Source of the DNA: JANMMJ01 sp031373255
GTDB lineage: Bacteria; Pseudomonadota; Alphaproteobacteria; Rhizobiales; Aestuariivirgaceae
NCBI GenBank assembly: GCA_031373255.1
Contig: JANMMJ010000003.1
Location: forward strand, 1 to 64,000
Direction: 5' to 3'
DNA length: 64,000 nt
The notes under the pieces were generated by a model. The model saw nothing but the letters and a program-made list of their open reading frames with translations, searched no databases and was not told the DNA's origin. Made by a program: the position numbers and the translations under genes. Shown here piece after piece: positions 25,297 to 34,224 of the stretch (its first letter is position 1; each line of letters begins with the position of its first letter).

Positions 25297-27309
25297 ATGC
25301 AAACGATACAGCCCTATCTCGACTACTTTTCGCACAATCCCGAATGGGCCATCACGCTGGTATTCCTGATTGCGTTTGGCGAGGCGCTGCTGATCATCGG
25401 GCTGTTTGTCCCCTCTACCGCGGTTCTGGTGGGTGCGGGCATGCTGGTGGGGACCGGCCACCTCGGCTTCTGGCCGGTGTTCCTGGCAACGGCAATCGGT
25501 GCGATCGTCGGTGACCAGCTCTCCTACTGGGCAGGGCGGCTGTTCGGCGAGCGGCTCAAGACCTTCTGGCCGTTGAACCGTTACCCCGCGCTCGTTGCCA
25601 GGGGCGAAGAATTCGTGCGGCAGCATGGCGGAAAGTCGATCGCCATCGGCCGGTTCGTGCCGGGGGTGAAGGCGGTCGTGCCGGGGATCGTCGGCATGTT
25701 CGGCATGGGACAGGCGTTTTTTGCCTCGGTCAACGTTTCGTCCGGCCTGGTGTGGGCCGGGGCACATATTCTGCCGGGCGTTCTCGCCGGGCAGATGCTG
25801 GCGTTTGCCGGTGAGCTTTCCGACCGGCTGCTGGTCGTTCTCCTGGTGCTCATCGTCCTGATGTTCGTCACCGGCTGGGTCATCCGGCTGGTGGTCGGAA
25901 GCCTTGGACCCTATGTGGAGCGGCTGCAGGCCGTCATCTCGAACTGGGCCATGGTGCAGAAATGGTGGTGGTGGCGGCGATTTGGCCGTGCCGTTTCACC
26001 ACGCAACCCGCGCTCGGTGGCGATCCTGGTGTTCGCCGCAATCGCAATTACCGCGCTGATCGCGCTCGTCCGCATCACCTTCAGCTTCCTTGCGCAATCA
26101 ACCTTCATGAACATGGACGTTTCGGTTCACAACATGATGCAGGAATTGCGCAATGCGCCGGCCGACCAGATCATGGTGGTGATCACCATGCTGGGCGACG
26201 GCGTCGTAATGATTGCGCTGGCGCTGGCGATGATCGCCTGGCTGTGCTGGCGCCGGGCCTGGCGGGCGGCGATTTCCGTCGCGGTGACAGTGATCGCTGC
26301 CCGGCTGTTCGTTCCCGTCATCAAGCTGTGGCTGCAACGGACGCGGCCCGAAGAACTGATCGGTCTTTCGGAAACGTTCAGCTTTCCTTCCGGCCACACG
26401 ACTTACGCCACCGTGACGTTTGGCATTCTCGCGGTGCTGGCCAGCCGGTCCATGGGGCGATGGGGGCAGGCGCTGGTCTATGCGGCCTGCGGCATCGCCA
26501 TCATCGCGATTGCCTATTCACGGATCTATCTCGGGGCGCACTGGCTTTCGGATGTTCTCGCAGGCTTCCTGTTCGGCGCGGTCATGACGGCGGCCTTCGG
26601 CATTGCCATCGAAACGGTGCCGCCGCGGCGCATCATGCCGCTCGGCCTTACCGCTGCTTCGCTGCTCGCCTTTGTCGGGGTGGGCTTTGCCCATGTCGAC
26701 CGCAGTTTCGATTTCAACCTCGATCGCTATGCCGTGCAGAGCCCGGTGATTCAGTATGATCTGGCGCAATGGCAGTCTGGCGGATGGGCCAGTGTTCCGC
26801 CACGGCGGATCGATCTCCGCGGACGGATCGAGGAGCCGTTTATCGCGCAATGGGCCGGCGATACTGCACAACTCTCATCGGCGCTGCAAAAAGATGGATG
26901 GACTCTGGTCGAACCCTGGAAGTGGCAACAGGCGATGCTCTATCTCGATCCGAGCAGGCCGCTTGACGAGATGCCGCCGCGCCCCGCTCTGCACGAGGGC
27001 CGCCAGGCCGACCTCACCTTCACCAAGGACGCGGCCGAGCCGACCGGGCAGCGCCAGGTGCTCAGGGTGTGGCGCACCGGCTTCCAGGTGGCGGATGGTG
27101 TCAGCAACCAGCGCATCCACACGGTGAGCCTCACCCGAGACAGGCTGCGCAAGGCCTGGAGCCTCTATGCCATTCCCTCGCCGGTTCCAGCCCAGCCGGA
27201 TGAGGCGCAACATGTGCAGGCGCTGCTCCGGGCTGCCACCGGCATCCGCATCATCGCCGGGGTTGGTGCCGATAGCGAGCGGCAAACGCTGATCCTCGCC
27301 AGTCCGTGA
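25297..27309 (+). CDS. DedA - PAP2 phosphatase - LssY_C fusion membrane protein
   Basis: A 670-residue membrane protein joining three parts. Residues about 1-200 are a DedA/VTT domain (GEALLIIGLFVPSTAVLVGAG, then GRFVPGVKAVVPGIVGMF). Residues about 265-445 form a PAP2-type phosphatase with the three motifs complete: KLWLQRTRP, FPSGHTTY and SRIYLGAHWLSD. Residues about 470-660 match the LssY C-terminal region (VRTWRTG-like LRVWRTGFQVADGV). DedA proteins flip lipids; PAP2 enzymes remove phosphate from lipid phosphates such as undecaprenyl pyrophosphate. A lipid carrier recycling role is inferred. The ATG at 25297 is chosen because the 20 upstream codons do not resemble DedA proteins. Confidence 0.9.
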   Translation: MQTIQPYLDYFSHNPEWAITLVFLIAFGEALLIIGLFVPSTAVLVGAGMLVGTGHLGFWPVFLATAIGAIVGDQLSYWAGRLFGERLKTFWPLNRYPALVARGEEFVRQHGGKSIAIGRFVPGVKAVVPGIVGMFGMGQAFFASVNVSSGLVWAGAHILPGVLAGQMLAFAGELSDRLLVVLLVLIVLMFVTGWVIRLVVGSLGPYVERLQAVISNWAMVQKWWWWRRFGRAVSPRNPRSVAILVFAAIAITALIALVRITFSFLAQSTFMNMDVSVHNMMQELRNAPADQIMVVITMLGDGVVMIALALAMIAWLCWRRAWRAAISVAVTVIAARLFVPVIKLWLQRTRPEELIGLSETFSFPSGHTTYATVTFGILAVLASRSMGRWGQALVYAACGIAIIAIAYSRIYLGAHWLSDVLAGFLFGAVMTAAFGIAIETVPPRRIMPLGLTAASLLAFVGVGFAHVDRSFDFNLDRYAVQSPVIQYDLAQWQSGGWASVPPRRIDLRGRIEEPFIAQWAGDTAQLSSALQKDGWTLVEPWKWQQAMLYLDPSRPLDEMPPRPALHEGRQADLTFTKDAAEPTGQRQVLRVWRTGFQVADGVSNQRIHTVSLTRDRLRKAWSLYAIPSPVPAQPDEAQHVQALLRAATGIRIIAGVGADSERQTLILASP

Positions 27310-27512
27310 TCCATGCGGACTGGAAGGCGGAGACCTTCAGCAGGCTAGTCCGACACCGATTTACTTTGATTGGGCACTCAATCGAGTCGCCCTCGGGAAC
27401 TGAAACCCGGTTCAATTAAATGACATGCTCCAAGTTGATTTGACAGTTGTGTGCTTGGAGTATGGATTGTTCACGCGCGCACTCGGCTCGCCAAACATGG
27501 GAGTATTCTGTG

Positions 27513-27932
27513 ATGAACGACATTAATCGTAGGTCTGCGATGGCATTCGGTTTGACAGTCGCCGCAGCACCCTTGGTTACTTTGACAACGCCAGCGATGG
27601 CCGCAATGTATGGCCCGGATGAGGGCAAAGAATATCATCCAGGTGTGCGTGTCATAATGCTTGGCAAGCGAGAGTCCATGATACCCGCTTATAAACAAGT
27701 GCAACTGTCTGATACTGTGTTTCAGCCAGGTTCGACATGGCCAGACGAACCGATGCCCAATGACATGGTCTGCACTGTTATTGAAGGTGAGTTGGAGATC
27801 ACCCAGGGAGACATGAAGTTTACGTGCAAGAGTGGCGACGTCTATGCTTGCGGGAAAGACACGCACGAGGAAGCGACCAACAAAGGTTCTGTCGCTGCAA
27901 TCATGAGAGTGATCGACTTGCTGCCAGCGTAG
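27513..27932 (+). CDS. Tat-exported cupin-fold protein
   Basis: A 139-residue protein with a twin-arginine-like leader (MNDINRRSAMAFGLTVAAAP, ending near TTPAMA) followed by a single cupin domain. The segment VFQPGSTWPDEPMPNDMVCT, then VIEGELEITQGD and KDTHEEATNKG, corresponds to the two cupin motifs, although the first lacks the usual His pair, so metal binding may be incomplete. Role unknown. A longer frame begins at 27447 but the leader fits this start. A strong hairpin follows 40 bp downstream. Confidence 0.82.
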   Translation: MNDINRRSAMAFGLTVAAAPLVTLTTPAMAAMYGPDEGKEYHPGVRVIMLGKRESMIPAYKQVQLSDTVFQPGSTWPDEPMPNDMVCTVIEGELEITQGDMKFTCKSGDVYACGKDTHEEATNKGSVAAIMRVIDLLPA

Positions 27933-27973
27933 CAGCGAAAACCAAAACGGGCCGCTACAAGTGCAGCGGGATA

Positions 27974-28002
27974 GAGGCCCCAATCCGGGAAATTGGGGCC
28001 TC
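27974..28002. terminator. Hairpin terminator between convergent genes
   Basis: A perfect 11-bp stem, GAGGCCCCAAT and ATTGGGGCCTC, with a 7-base loop. It lies between the cupin gene (+) and the endonuclease-fold gene (-). There is no long T-run on the + strand, so it may be weak or act in both directions. Confidence 0.65.
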
Positions 28003-28048
28003 GGTTATTGCGGAAACGAGGGGATGTGGGGATAAGGCAAATATGGAC

Positions 28049-29176
28049 CTAATGCGCTCCACCCAGTCTTATCGACGCCACGAGGCCTGCGTGATCGGAT
28101 GGCCAAAGTCCTGACGCTGTCCGATCACTGGCACGGTCGCCAATGACCTTGATGTTCTCAACCGAAACGGCGCCACGCGTCAGTATGAGGTCGATGCGGA
28201 GGTTCAGCGCCGAGACAGGATTCAGCAGATTCGAGGCCTGACAGCAGGTGTAACCGGGCAGGGAGGGATATTTCTGCTTCCACGCATCAACGAACCCGGC
28301 ATCGACGAAGAGCTGGTAGGTGGGAAATGTCGGATGGTCAGGATCGCCTGCAACCGTGTTAAAATCTCCGGCGAAAACGATGGGCAGGTTGGTGTTTGCA
28401 ACGGACTGGATGGCTTCCACCGCCTGCGCCCTTTGAATGGAGAATGGCGGTATGACCTCAAGGTGGGTGGTCGCGAAACGGAAGGCGCGGCCAAGGACAG
28501 AAACATCGACCGAAGCCCAGCCGGCCCTGCTGACCGACGGCGGACCGACTGGCAAAATGATCACGCTGTTCACGAGGTAATCCTGGACCTGCATGTTCGA
28601 CGTCTGCACCCGAAGCCCGGCGAGACCGGCCCGCGCGATGATAACTGTGCGATCCGTCAGACGGACGTCAAAGCCTAACAGGGTTGGCGCCTCGGGGTCG
28701 GTGCCGGGCAATATGGCGATCGCTTCATAGTGTTGTCCCAAGCGGCGCAATTCGGCGAGAACGGTCTGAAGCTGATCCGACGCCACGTCGGTTGCAGGTG
28801 CCGCACCGGTGCGCAAAATGCCTGCCTCCAGCAAGGCGACAATATCGGGGCGCTCCCTGGCGATCGTGCGGGCGACAGCCTTCGCCCGTTCGGCAGGCTT
28901 GCTGGCGAGTGTTTCCTGATAGGTCTGAGTTACAGCGAGCACAAATTCCGCCAGGTCCGTGGCGGCCAGCACTTTCTCGAAATTGGTGCCCTGATACATG
29001 TTTTGCGTCATGACCCGCACGGTCACGTCGTCGGCAAGGCTGGTGACCGGCGCGCCAATTGCCAGCGCCACAAAACAGGCCATTGCTGCGGCAAGCGACT
29101 TTGCAAGCAGTTGTAGCCTGGAACCAAAGCCGGTGCCTGCACTGTTGTCCCTGCAATCACCAATTGCTGGCTTCAT
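28049..29176 (-). CDS. Exported endonuclease/exonuclease/phosphatase family protein
   Basis: A 375-residue protein. An N-terminal hydrophobic segment (LAAAMACFVALAIGAPVTSLA) after a 27-residue n-region suggests export. The EEP fold motifs follow: VRVMTQNMYQGTNF (metal-binding Asn), RPDIVALLEAG (Glu), IVFAGDFNTVAGD (Asp/Asn pair) and LWPSDHAGLVASI (Asp-His). These catalyse phosphodiester or phosphate ester cleavage; the substrate could be DNA, a lipid or an inositol phosphate. The ATG at 29176 is preferred over an open frame reaching 29440. Confidence 0.87.
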   Translation of the reverse strand: MKPAIGDCRDNSAGTGFGSRLQLLAKSLAAAMACFVALAIGAPVTSLADDVTVRVMTQNMYQGTNFEKVLAATDLAEFVLAVTQTYQETLASKPAERAKAVARTIARERPDIVALLEAGILRTGAAPATDVASDQLQTVLAELRRLGQHYEAIAILPGTDPEAPTLLGFDVRLTDRTVIIARAGLAGLRVQTSNMQVQDYLVNSVIILPVGPPSVSRAGWASVDVSVLGRAFRFATTHLEVIPPFSIQRAQAVEAIQSVANTNLPIVFAGDFNTVAGDPDHPTFPTYQLFVDAGFVDAWKQKYPSLPGYTCCQASNLLNPVSALNLRIDLILTRGAVSVENIKVIGDRASDRTASGLWPSDHAGLVASIRLGGAH

Positions 29177-29271
29177 AATGCCCTTCCGCGTGCTTGTGTG
29201 GAATTCTGCGAATAATTGCTTTGTTAAATTGAATGCTTGCGCAGATAGGCCGTGTTGGCAAGCCCAGTCAT

Positions 29272-29553
29272 TCAGGGCCGCGAGCGACCGGCTTGCCCGA
29301 GACGGACCACTTTCGCAGCGGAAACGAACCATCCGTCGACTTCGTTTCCTTGCAGCACGCCGTCTCTGCTCGCCCAGTTGCCGATTTGCTGGCGGGTGCC
29401 GGTCATCACATTGCAGGCCCGCCCATCCGCATCCGCCCATGACCAGCCTTCAGCGTCCCAGTGCATCCGGTAAATTGCTCCTGACGCCTTGCTTCTGAGC
29501 ATGACCCACGTGCCATCGCGGGGCGCAGTCGCCATCGCATTGATCTTTACCAT
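29272..29553 (-). CDS. Small protein of unknown function
   Basis: A 93-residue protein beginning MVKINAMATAPRDGTWVMLR. The opening ATAPRDGTWVMLRSK is like small DUF551-type proteins seen in proteobacteria and phages, with many Trp residues (HWDAEGWSWADADGR, GNWASRD). The start at 29553 follows a GAGAG. The open frame continues upstream to 29691 but overlaps the divergent NDUFA12 gene. Function unknown. Confidence 0.65.
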   Translation of the reverse strand: MVKINAMATAPRDGTWVMLRSKASGAIYRMHWDAEGWSWADADGRACNVMTGTRQQIGNWASRDGVLQGNEVDGWFVSAAKVVRLGQAGRSRP

Positions 29554-29684
29554 TTCCAATCTCTCGCAAACCCGGGCTTTGCGTAAAACGCCACCCCGGC
29601 GGCAAGGTTCCTTCAGGCATGGCTTGCGTGGGCAACCGGCTAGCTGGTATTGAGAGCGCAATGCGAGGGCGGGACGGGTAACCG

Positions 29685-30080
29685 ATGTCATTTTTGAAAC
29701 AGTTCTTCACCTGGTGGAGCGGACAAACGCTCGGTACGCGCTTCTTTACCTGGCGCAAGGGCGAACGCGTCGGTGAAGACGAGCTTGGCAATGTCTATTA
29801 CCGCTCACCTTCGGCGCTGCCCGAATCGATCCCCGAGCGGCGCTGGGTCATCTACAATGGCTATGCCGAGGCATCTTCCATTCCGCCGGGCTGGTATGGC
29901 TGGATGCAGCATCGCACTGATACGCCGCCAACAAAGGATGATTACACACCGCACGAGTGGGAGAAGCCGCATCTTCCAAACCTCACCGGCACGGCACAGG
30001 CCTATCGTCCGCCCGGCAGCATCATGACGGCAAGGCCGGCACATGCTGCCCCCGACTACGAAGCCTGGAGACCGGAATAA
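29685..30080 (+). CDS. NADH:ubiquinone oxidoreductase subunit NDUFA12-like
   Basis: A 131-residue homologue of the mitochondrial complex I accessory subunit NDUFA12 (17.2 kDa). The conserved core is FFTWRKGERVGEDELGNVYY, then RRWVIYNGYAEASSIPPGW, GWMQHRTDTPP and HEWEKPHLPNLTGT. In alphaproteobacteria this subunit belongs to complex I or its assembly at the inner membrane. It is next to mlaD and a DUF2155 gene, an order I recall as common in this group. The position away from the nuo operon is normal. Confidence 0.95.
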   Translation: MSFLKQFFTWWSGQTLGTRFFTWRKGERVGEDELGNVYYRSPSALPESIPERRWVIYNGYAEASSIPPGWYGWMQHRTDTPPTKDDYTPHEWEKPHLPNLTGTAQAYRPPGSIMTARPAHAAPDYEAWRPE

Positions 30081-30166
30081 ACTGATTCCTTTTCCCGCCA
30101 CATTTTCCGGGTTGTGTCGAAACTCGCTCGGCCTGTAGATGACGGAATGCGAGGCGACGGATACCC

Positions 30167-30673
30167 ATGAACAACAGTACGGTTGAAACCATCATAGGCG
30201 CCGCGGTGGTGGCGGTTGCGGGGCTGTTCTTTGCCTATGCCTATAATGCGTCGGGTGCGGCGGAAGGGCGGGGCGGTTACAAGGTCATCGCCGAGTTCGA
30301 CAATATCGAAGGCGTCAATACCGGAACCGATGTGCGCATGGCCGGCATCAAGATCGGAACGGTGGTCGAAGAAACGCTGAACCCGGAGAACTACCAGGCG
30401 GTAGTGACCATGTCGATCGATCCGAAGGTGCAGATCTCCGAAGATGCGACCGCCAAGATCACCTCGGAGGGATTGCTCGGGGCGAAGTTCGTGTCACTTG
30501 AACCGGGCGGATCGGACACCAAGCTCAAGGACGGCGACATGCTGTCCTACACGCAGGGCGCCATCGATATATGGACCCTGATCAGCAAGTCGATGTTCGA
30601 CAAGCCAGCGGCGGAGGGACCAGCATCGCAGCCGCCTGGCGACGCACCACCTCCGCAAGACCCGCCACAATGA
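30167..30673 (+). CDS. mlaD: MlaD-like substrate-binding protein of outer-membrane lipid transport
   Basis: A 168-residue protein with one N-terminal membrane anchor (ETIIGAAVVAVAGLFFAYAY) and a single MCE domain (YKVIAEFDNIEGVNTGTDVR, then GIKIGTVVEE and SEGLLGAKFVSLEPGG). The C-terminal tail is Pro/Gln-rich. MlaD hexamers pass phospholipids between the inner membrane Mla complex and the outer membrane. The partner genes mlaE/F are not in the window; NDUFA12 lies upstream and DUF2155 downstream. Confidence 0.9.
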   Translation: MNNSTVETIIGAAVVAVAGLFFAYAYNASGAAEGRGGYKVIAEFDNIEGVNTGTDVRMAGIKIGTVVEETLNPENYQAVVTMSIDPKVQISEDATAKITSEGLLGAKFVSLEPGGSDTKLKDGDMLSYTQGAIDIWTLISKSMFDKPAAEGPASQPPGDAPPPQDPPQ

Positions 30674-30701
30674 CAAGGCAAAGTCCCGGCGGTATCAGAG
30701 C

Positions 30702-31145
30702 ATGATCCGGACATGGCTGGTTGCCATCCCGCTGTTCTGGGCTGGACCGGCGTTTGCTGCGCAGATCGCAAATCCGATTGCGGTGTTTTCCGGACTCGAC
30801 AAGATCACCGGCGAAACAACCACGTTTGAAATCAATATCGGCCAGGAAAAGCAGTTCGGCGGATTGCTGGTGAAACCCGATGTCTGCTATACCCGCGAAA
30901 TCACCGAAGAGCCGCAGACGGCAACATTTGTCGAAGTCACCGAGGTGCAGCTCAACAACAGCCGCAAGCGCATCTTCTCGGGCTGGATGTTCGCCGAAAG
31001 CCCGGCGCTCAATGCAGTCGAGCATCCGGTCTATGACGTCTGGCTTGTCGGCTGCCGCGATCCCAATGCACCACCGGTCAGGGTTGAAGAACCGCAGGTT
31101 CCGGCCGCCGGAACCGGTGAAGAAGAACCGCTGCCCGAGGACTGA
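30702..31145 (+). CDS. DUF2155 domain-containing exported protein
   Basis: A 147-residue exported protein: signal peptide TWLVAIPLFWAGPAFAAQ, then the DUF2155 core AVFSGLDKITGETTTFEI, VKPDVCYTREITEEPQT and IFSGWMFAESPALNAVEHPVYDVW. An acidic tail follows. The function is unknown. It lies 28 bp after mlaD and is probably cotranscribed, which points to an envelope role, but that is inferred. Confidence 0.9.
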   Translation: MIRTWLVAIPLFWAGPAFAAQIANPIAVFSGLDKITGETTTFEINIGQEKQFGGLLVKPDVCYTREITEEPQTATFVEVTEVQLNNSRKRIFSGWMFAESPALNAVEHPVYDVWLVGCRDPNAPPVRVEEPQVPAAGTGEEEPLPED

Positions 31146-31184
31146 GGGCTTGGCGAAGCCAGCCCGCTGTGGATAGAGTATTTC

Positions 31185-31790
31185 ATGTCTCCCGATCTTC
31201 TCGCCGCCTTCCTTGGCGCCTGTCTGCTGCTGTTTTTGAAGCCTGGTCCCGCCATGTCGGTGATCGTGGCGAATAGCGCAGGTTATGGTGTGCGTGGCGG
31301 ACTGATTACGGTTTCCGGAAATGTCGCAGGCTTCGTCCTGCTTCTGGCCGTCGTGGCGCTCGGCCTCGCATGGATCGCCCAGGCGATGCACCAGTGGTTC
31401 GAGTGGATCAGGTTCGGCGGTGCGGTGTTTCTCATCTATCTCGGTGTCACGCGGATACGCAATGCCGGCCGGGTATCAGATTACGGCACCGATCCGACGG
31501 GCGAGCTTTTCCGCGATGGATTTCTGGTGGCGGTGGCCAACCCGGAAGTGATCCTGTTCCTCGCGGCGTTCCTTCCGCCGTTTGTCGATCCCTCGCGTGC
31601 GGTCGCCCCGCAGCTTGCCCTGCTGAGCGCCACGTTCATCCTGGTCAGCGCTGTTGTTGGCGCATTGCTCGCCTACCTCGCGGGCCAGGCGCGGACGTTT
31701 CTTTCCGGTCCGCGCCTCAGATGGATCGATCTTGCCAGCGGCGGCCTGCTGATCGTTGCCGGTCTGTGGCTTGGCTGGCCTTCCCGGTGA
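31185..31790 (+). CDS. LysE family exporter
   Basis: A 201-residue inner-membrane protein with six hydrophobic segments. The family motif FLKPGPAMSVIVANSAGYGV is in the first part (the usual PGP motif), followed by VGGLITVSGN-like and FLVAVANPEVILFLAAFLP. LysE/RhtB proteins export amino acids or related compounds. The substrate is unknown. It is 4 bases from a second LysE gene; the two may form a pair. Confidence 0.92.
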   Translation: MSPDLLAAFLGACLLLFLKPGPAMSVIVANSAGYGVRGGLITVSGNVAGFVLLLAVVALGLAWIAQAMHQWFEWIRFGGAVFLIYLGVTRIRNAGRVSDYGTDPTGELFRDGFLVAVANPEVILFLAAFLPPFVDPSRAVAPQLALLSATFILVSAVVGALLAYLAGQARTFLSGPRLRWIDLASGGLLIVAGLWLGWPSR

Positions 31791-31794
31791 GTGC

Positions 31795-32409
31795 ATGAGC
31801 ATCGAGTCCTATCTTGCCTATTGCCTCGCCTGCGCGGCGCTGATCGTGGTTCCGGGACCGACGGTGACCGTGATCATCGCCAACAGCCTGCGCCACGGCG
31901 TGCGCGCCGGGCTTCTCAATGTTGCGGGAACGCAGGCTGGCCTCGTGGTGTGGCTGAGCATTGCGGTCTTCGGACTGGCGTCCGCCATTGCCATCATGGG
32001 ATTCTGGTTCGATGTGCTCAAATATGCAGGGGCAGCCTATCTCGTGTGGCTTGGCCTCAAGCTGCTGATGTCGAAGGGTGAGCTGATGTCGCCGGAGCGG
32101 GTTGTGCCGCCGCCCGTAGGCGGGTTCTTCCTGCAAGGCTTCGTGGTGATTCTGTCCAACCCGAAGATGCTGCTGCTGTTTGGCGCGCTCATCCCGCAGT
32201 TCATCACACCAGGAGCTGATTTTGTGCGGCAACTGATTTTCCTGGGCCTCACCTTCATGGTGCTGGCGACGATCCTCGACGGGGCCTACGCGGTGGCGGC
32301 AGGGCGGCTCGGCGGCTGGCTGTCAAAGTCGCGGGTCCGGGCTGTTGAGATTGCCAGCGGCTCATTCCTGATCGCAGGCGGCATCTGGCTGGCGCTCAAG
32401 GCACGTTAG
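31795..32409 (+). CDS. LysE family exporter
   Basis: A 204-residue relative of the preceding gene with the motif VVPGPTVTVIIANSLRHGVRAG and FVVILSNPKMLLLFGALIPQF. Six transmembrane helices are expected. The ATG at 31795 is 5 bases after the upstream stop; the earlier in-frame codons belong to the previous gene. Its end overlaps the convergent enoyl-CoA hydratase gene by 4 bases. The specificity is unknown. Confidence 0.92.
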   Translation: MSIESYLAYCLACAALIVVPGPTVTVIIANSLRHGVRAGLLNVAGTQAGLVVWLSIAVFGLASAIAIMGFWFDVLKYAGAAYLVWLGLKLLMSKGELMSPERVVPPPVGGFFLQGFVVILSNPKMLLLFGALIPQFITPGADFVRQLIFLGLTFMVLATILDGAYAVAAGRLGGWLSKSRVRAVEIASGSFLIAGGIWLALKAR

Positions 32410-33209
32410 ACGCCCTTGAATTTGGGCTTGCGCTTTTCAAGGAAGGCGGCGCGGCCCTCGGCATAGTCGGCGCTTTCGAAGCAGGCGGCCATCAATGCGG
32501 CGATTTTTTCGACAGATGCAGCACCCGGCCTTCGGGCGAGACGGTCAAGGGCGGCCTTGGAGGCCTTGATCGTCAAGGGCGCACCCGCTGCGATCTCGGC
32601 ACAGAGTTCGGCCACTGCGTCGTCCAGCCTGTCGCCTGGCACGACGCGATTGACCAGACCGGCCGTCAACGCGTCCGCGGCGGCCATGCGCCTTGCTGTA
32701 AAGATCATCTCCTTGGCGGTCGCCAGCGGGACGGTGGCGAGGAGGTCGGCCAGGCCGTCGAGCGGATAGGCGAGGCCGAGGCGGGCAGGGGGCAGTGAAA
32801 ACATGGCCTTGTCCGAGGCGATGCGCAGGTCGCAGGCGAGCGCCAATGCCAGTCCGCCGCCAAAGCAGAAGCCATGGATCATTGCGACCACCGGTTTTGA
32901 CGCCGCGCGGATGGCCGCAAAGGCGGCACCATTGAGCGCCTCATAGGTGGTGGCCGCCGTGGCGTCCTGGCGGCTTTCGGCAAATTCGGTGATATCGGCT
33001 CCGGAAGCGAAAGCCTCTTCCCCCGCACCTCTCACGACGATCACCCGGGTTTCCGGCCGCGATTCGAGACCGGCAATGGTCCGCGGAATGGCGGCCCACA
33101 TGTCACGGTTGAGCGCATTTCGGCGCTCCGGCCGGTTGAGGATCAGCCAGCCTGTGGCGCCGTCGCTATGGGTCTGGATGAAGGGCGAAACCGATGCTGT
33201 CTGGACCAT
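32406..33209 (-). CDS. Enoyl-CoA hydratase/isomerase family protein, one catalytic Glu replaced
   Basis: A 267-residue crotonase-fold protein. The oxyanion-hole segments are FASGADITEFAE and MIHGFCFGGGLALALACDLR. Compared with classical hydratases, the first catalytic Glu (of the PE-x3-G motif) falls at FSLPPARLGLAYPLDG, where Pro takes its place, while the second Glu lies in TAKEMIF. That means the protein is probably not a simple hydratase; isomerase, decarboxylase or other crotonase chemistry is possible. No fatty-acid genes are nearby. It ends convergent with the LysE gene. Confidence 0.85.
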   Translation of the reverse strand: MVQTASVSPFIQTHSDGATGWLILNRPERRNALNRDMWAAIPRTIAGLESRPETRVIVVRGAGEEAFASGADITEFAESRQDATAATTYEALNGAAFAAIRAASKPVVAMIHGFCFGGGLALALACDLRIASDKAMFSLPPARLGLAYPLDGLADLLATVPLATAKEMIFTARRMAAADALTAGLVNRVVPGDRLDDAVAELCAEIAAGAPLTIKASKAALDRLARRPGAASVEKIAALMAACFESADYAEGRAAFLEKRKPKFKGV

Positions 33210-33331
33210 GGAGGGCTCCTATCCCGGCCCCTTGCGGCGCGCAAGTCCGGGGCGGGCCGTCATTCACTTTTTCGTTGGGGCCCCTATATAAGGTGAAATT
33301 CCGGGTATACTGGTGCCTCAGGAGATCAGAC

Positions 33332-34162
33332 ATGTCGCGCACTTCGGCAAACATTCAATCCATCGAGAAGCTTGATCCGGTCTGGGACCGTATCCGGGAC
33401 GAGGCCCAGGAACTGGCCCGCCAGGAACCGGCGCTCGGCGGCTTCATTTTCAGTTCCGTGCTCAACCATGACAGGTTCGAAGATGCGCTCGTACACCGCC
33501 TGGCGCAGCGGCTCGGTAATGCCGACCTCGGCTCCGACCTGGTGATGCAGGCCTTTGCCGACGCAATCGAGTCGGAACCCGAAATCGGCTTTGCCGCACG
33601 TGCCGACATCATCGCCACATTTGAACGCGATCCGGCCTGCCACCGCTATATCGATCCGCTGCTCTACTTCAAGGGATACCAGGCAATCCAGACGCACCGC
33701 ATGGCGCACCGGCTGTGGCAGCTTGGCCGCACCGATTTTGCCTATTACCTGCAGAGCCGGTCATCGATGATCGCGAGCGTCGATATTCATCCGGCGGCGC
33801 GCTTTGGCAAGGGCATCTTCGTCGATCACGGCCATGACATCGTGGTGGGCGAGACGGCGGTGATCGAGGACAATGTGTCGATCATGCAAGGCGTCACGCT
33901 GGGCGGCACCGGCAAGGTTTCGGGCGACCGTCATCCCAAGATCAGGCACGGCGTGCTGGTAGGTGCAGGGGCCAAGATCCTCGGCAATATCGAGGTCGGG
34001 CATTGCTCGCGCGTCGCTGCCTGCTCGGTGGTGCTGCATGATGTTCCGCCGAACCGGACAGTCGCCGGGGTTCCCGCAAAGATCGTCGGCTTTGCCGGCT
34101 GCGAGGAACCGGCGCGCGCCATGGATCATCAAGTGGAGCCCGAACCGGCCCAGACACTGTAG
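33332..34162 (+). CDS. cysE: Serine O-acetyltransferase
   Basis: A 276-residue enzyme that acetylates L-serine with acetyl-CoA, the first step of cysteine synthesis. The N-terminal helical domain is followed by the left-handed hexapeptide-repeat domain with the active-site segment HPAARFGKGIFVDHGHDIV (catalytic His) and GETAVIEDNVSIMQGVTLGG. The ATG at 33332 has AGGAG upstream; the open frame extends 46 codons further but that part is unlike CysE. It is divergent from the crotonase gene and followed by a DUF3126 gene, as I recall in other Hyphomicrobiales. Confidence 0.95.
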   Translation: MSRTSANIQSIEKLDPVWDRIRDEAQELARQEPALGGFIFSSVLNHDRFEDALVHRLAQRLGNADLGSDLVMQAFADAIESEPEIGFAARADIIATFERDPACHRYIDPLLYFKGYQAIQTHRMAHRLWQLGRTDFAYYLQSRSSMIASVDIHPAARFGKGIFVDHGHDIVVGETAVIEDNVSIMQGVTLGGTGKVSGDRHPKIRHGVLVGAGAKILGNIEVGHCSRVAACSVVLHDVPPNRTVAGVPAKIVGFAGCEEPARAMDHQVEPEPAQTL

Positions 34163-34224
34163 GCTTGTGCCCCGGCGGTCCAAACGCTAGGAGGGGGCGC
34201 AATTGTTAACAGGAGTAAGCCGCC

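Noticed and set aside
27310..27512. A possible tRNA or small RNA between the DedA fusion and cupin genes
   Set aside because: No cloverleaf can be drawn and no conserved TTC loop sequence is present; only short, weak inverted repeats were seen.
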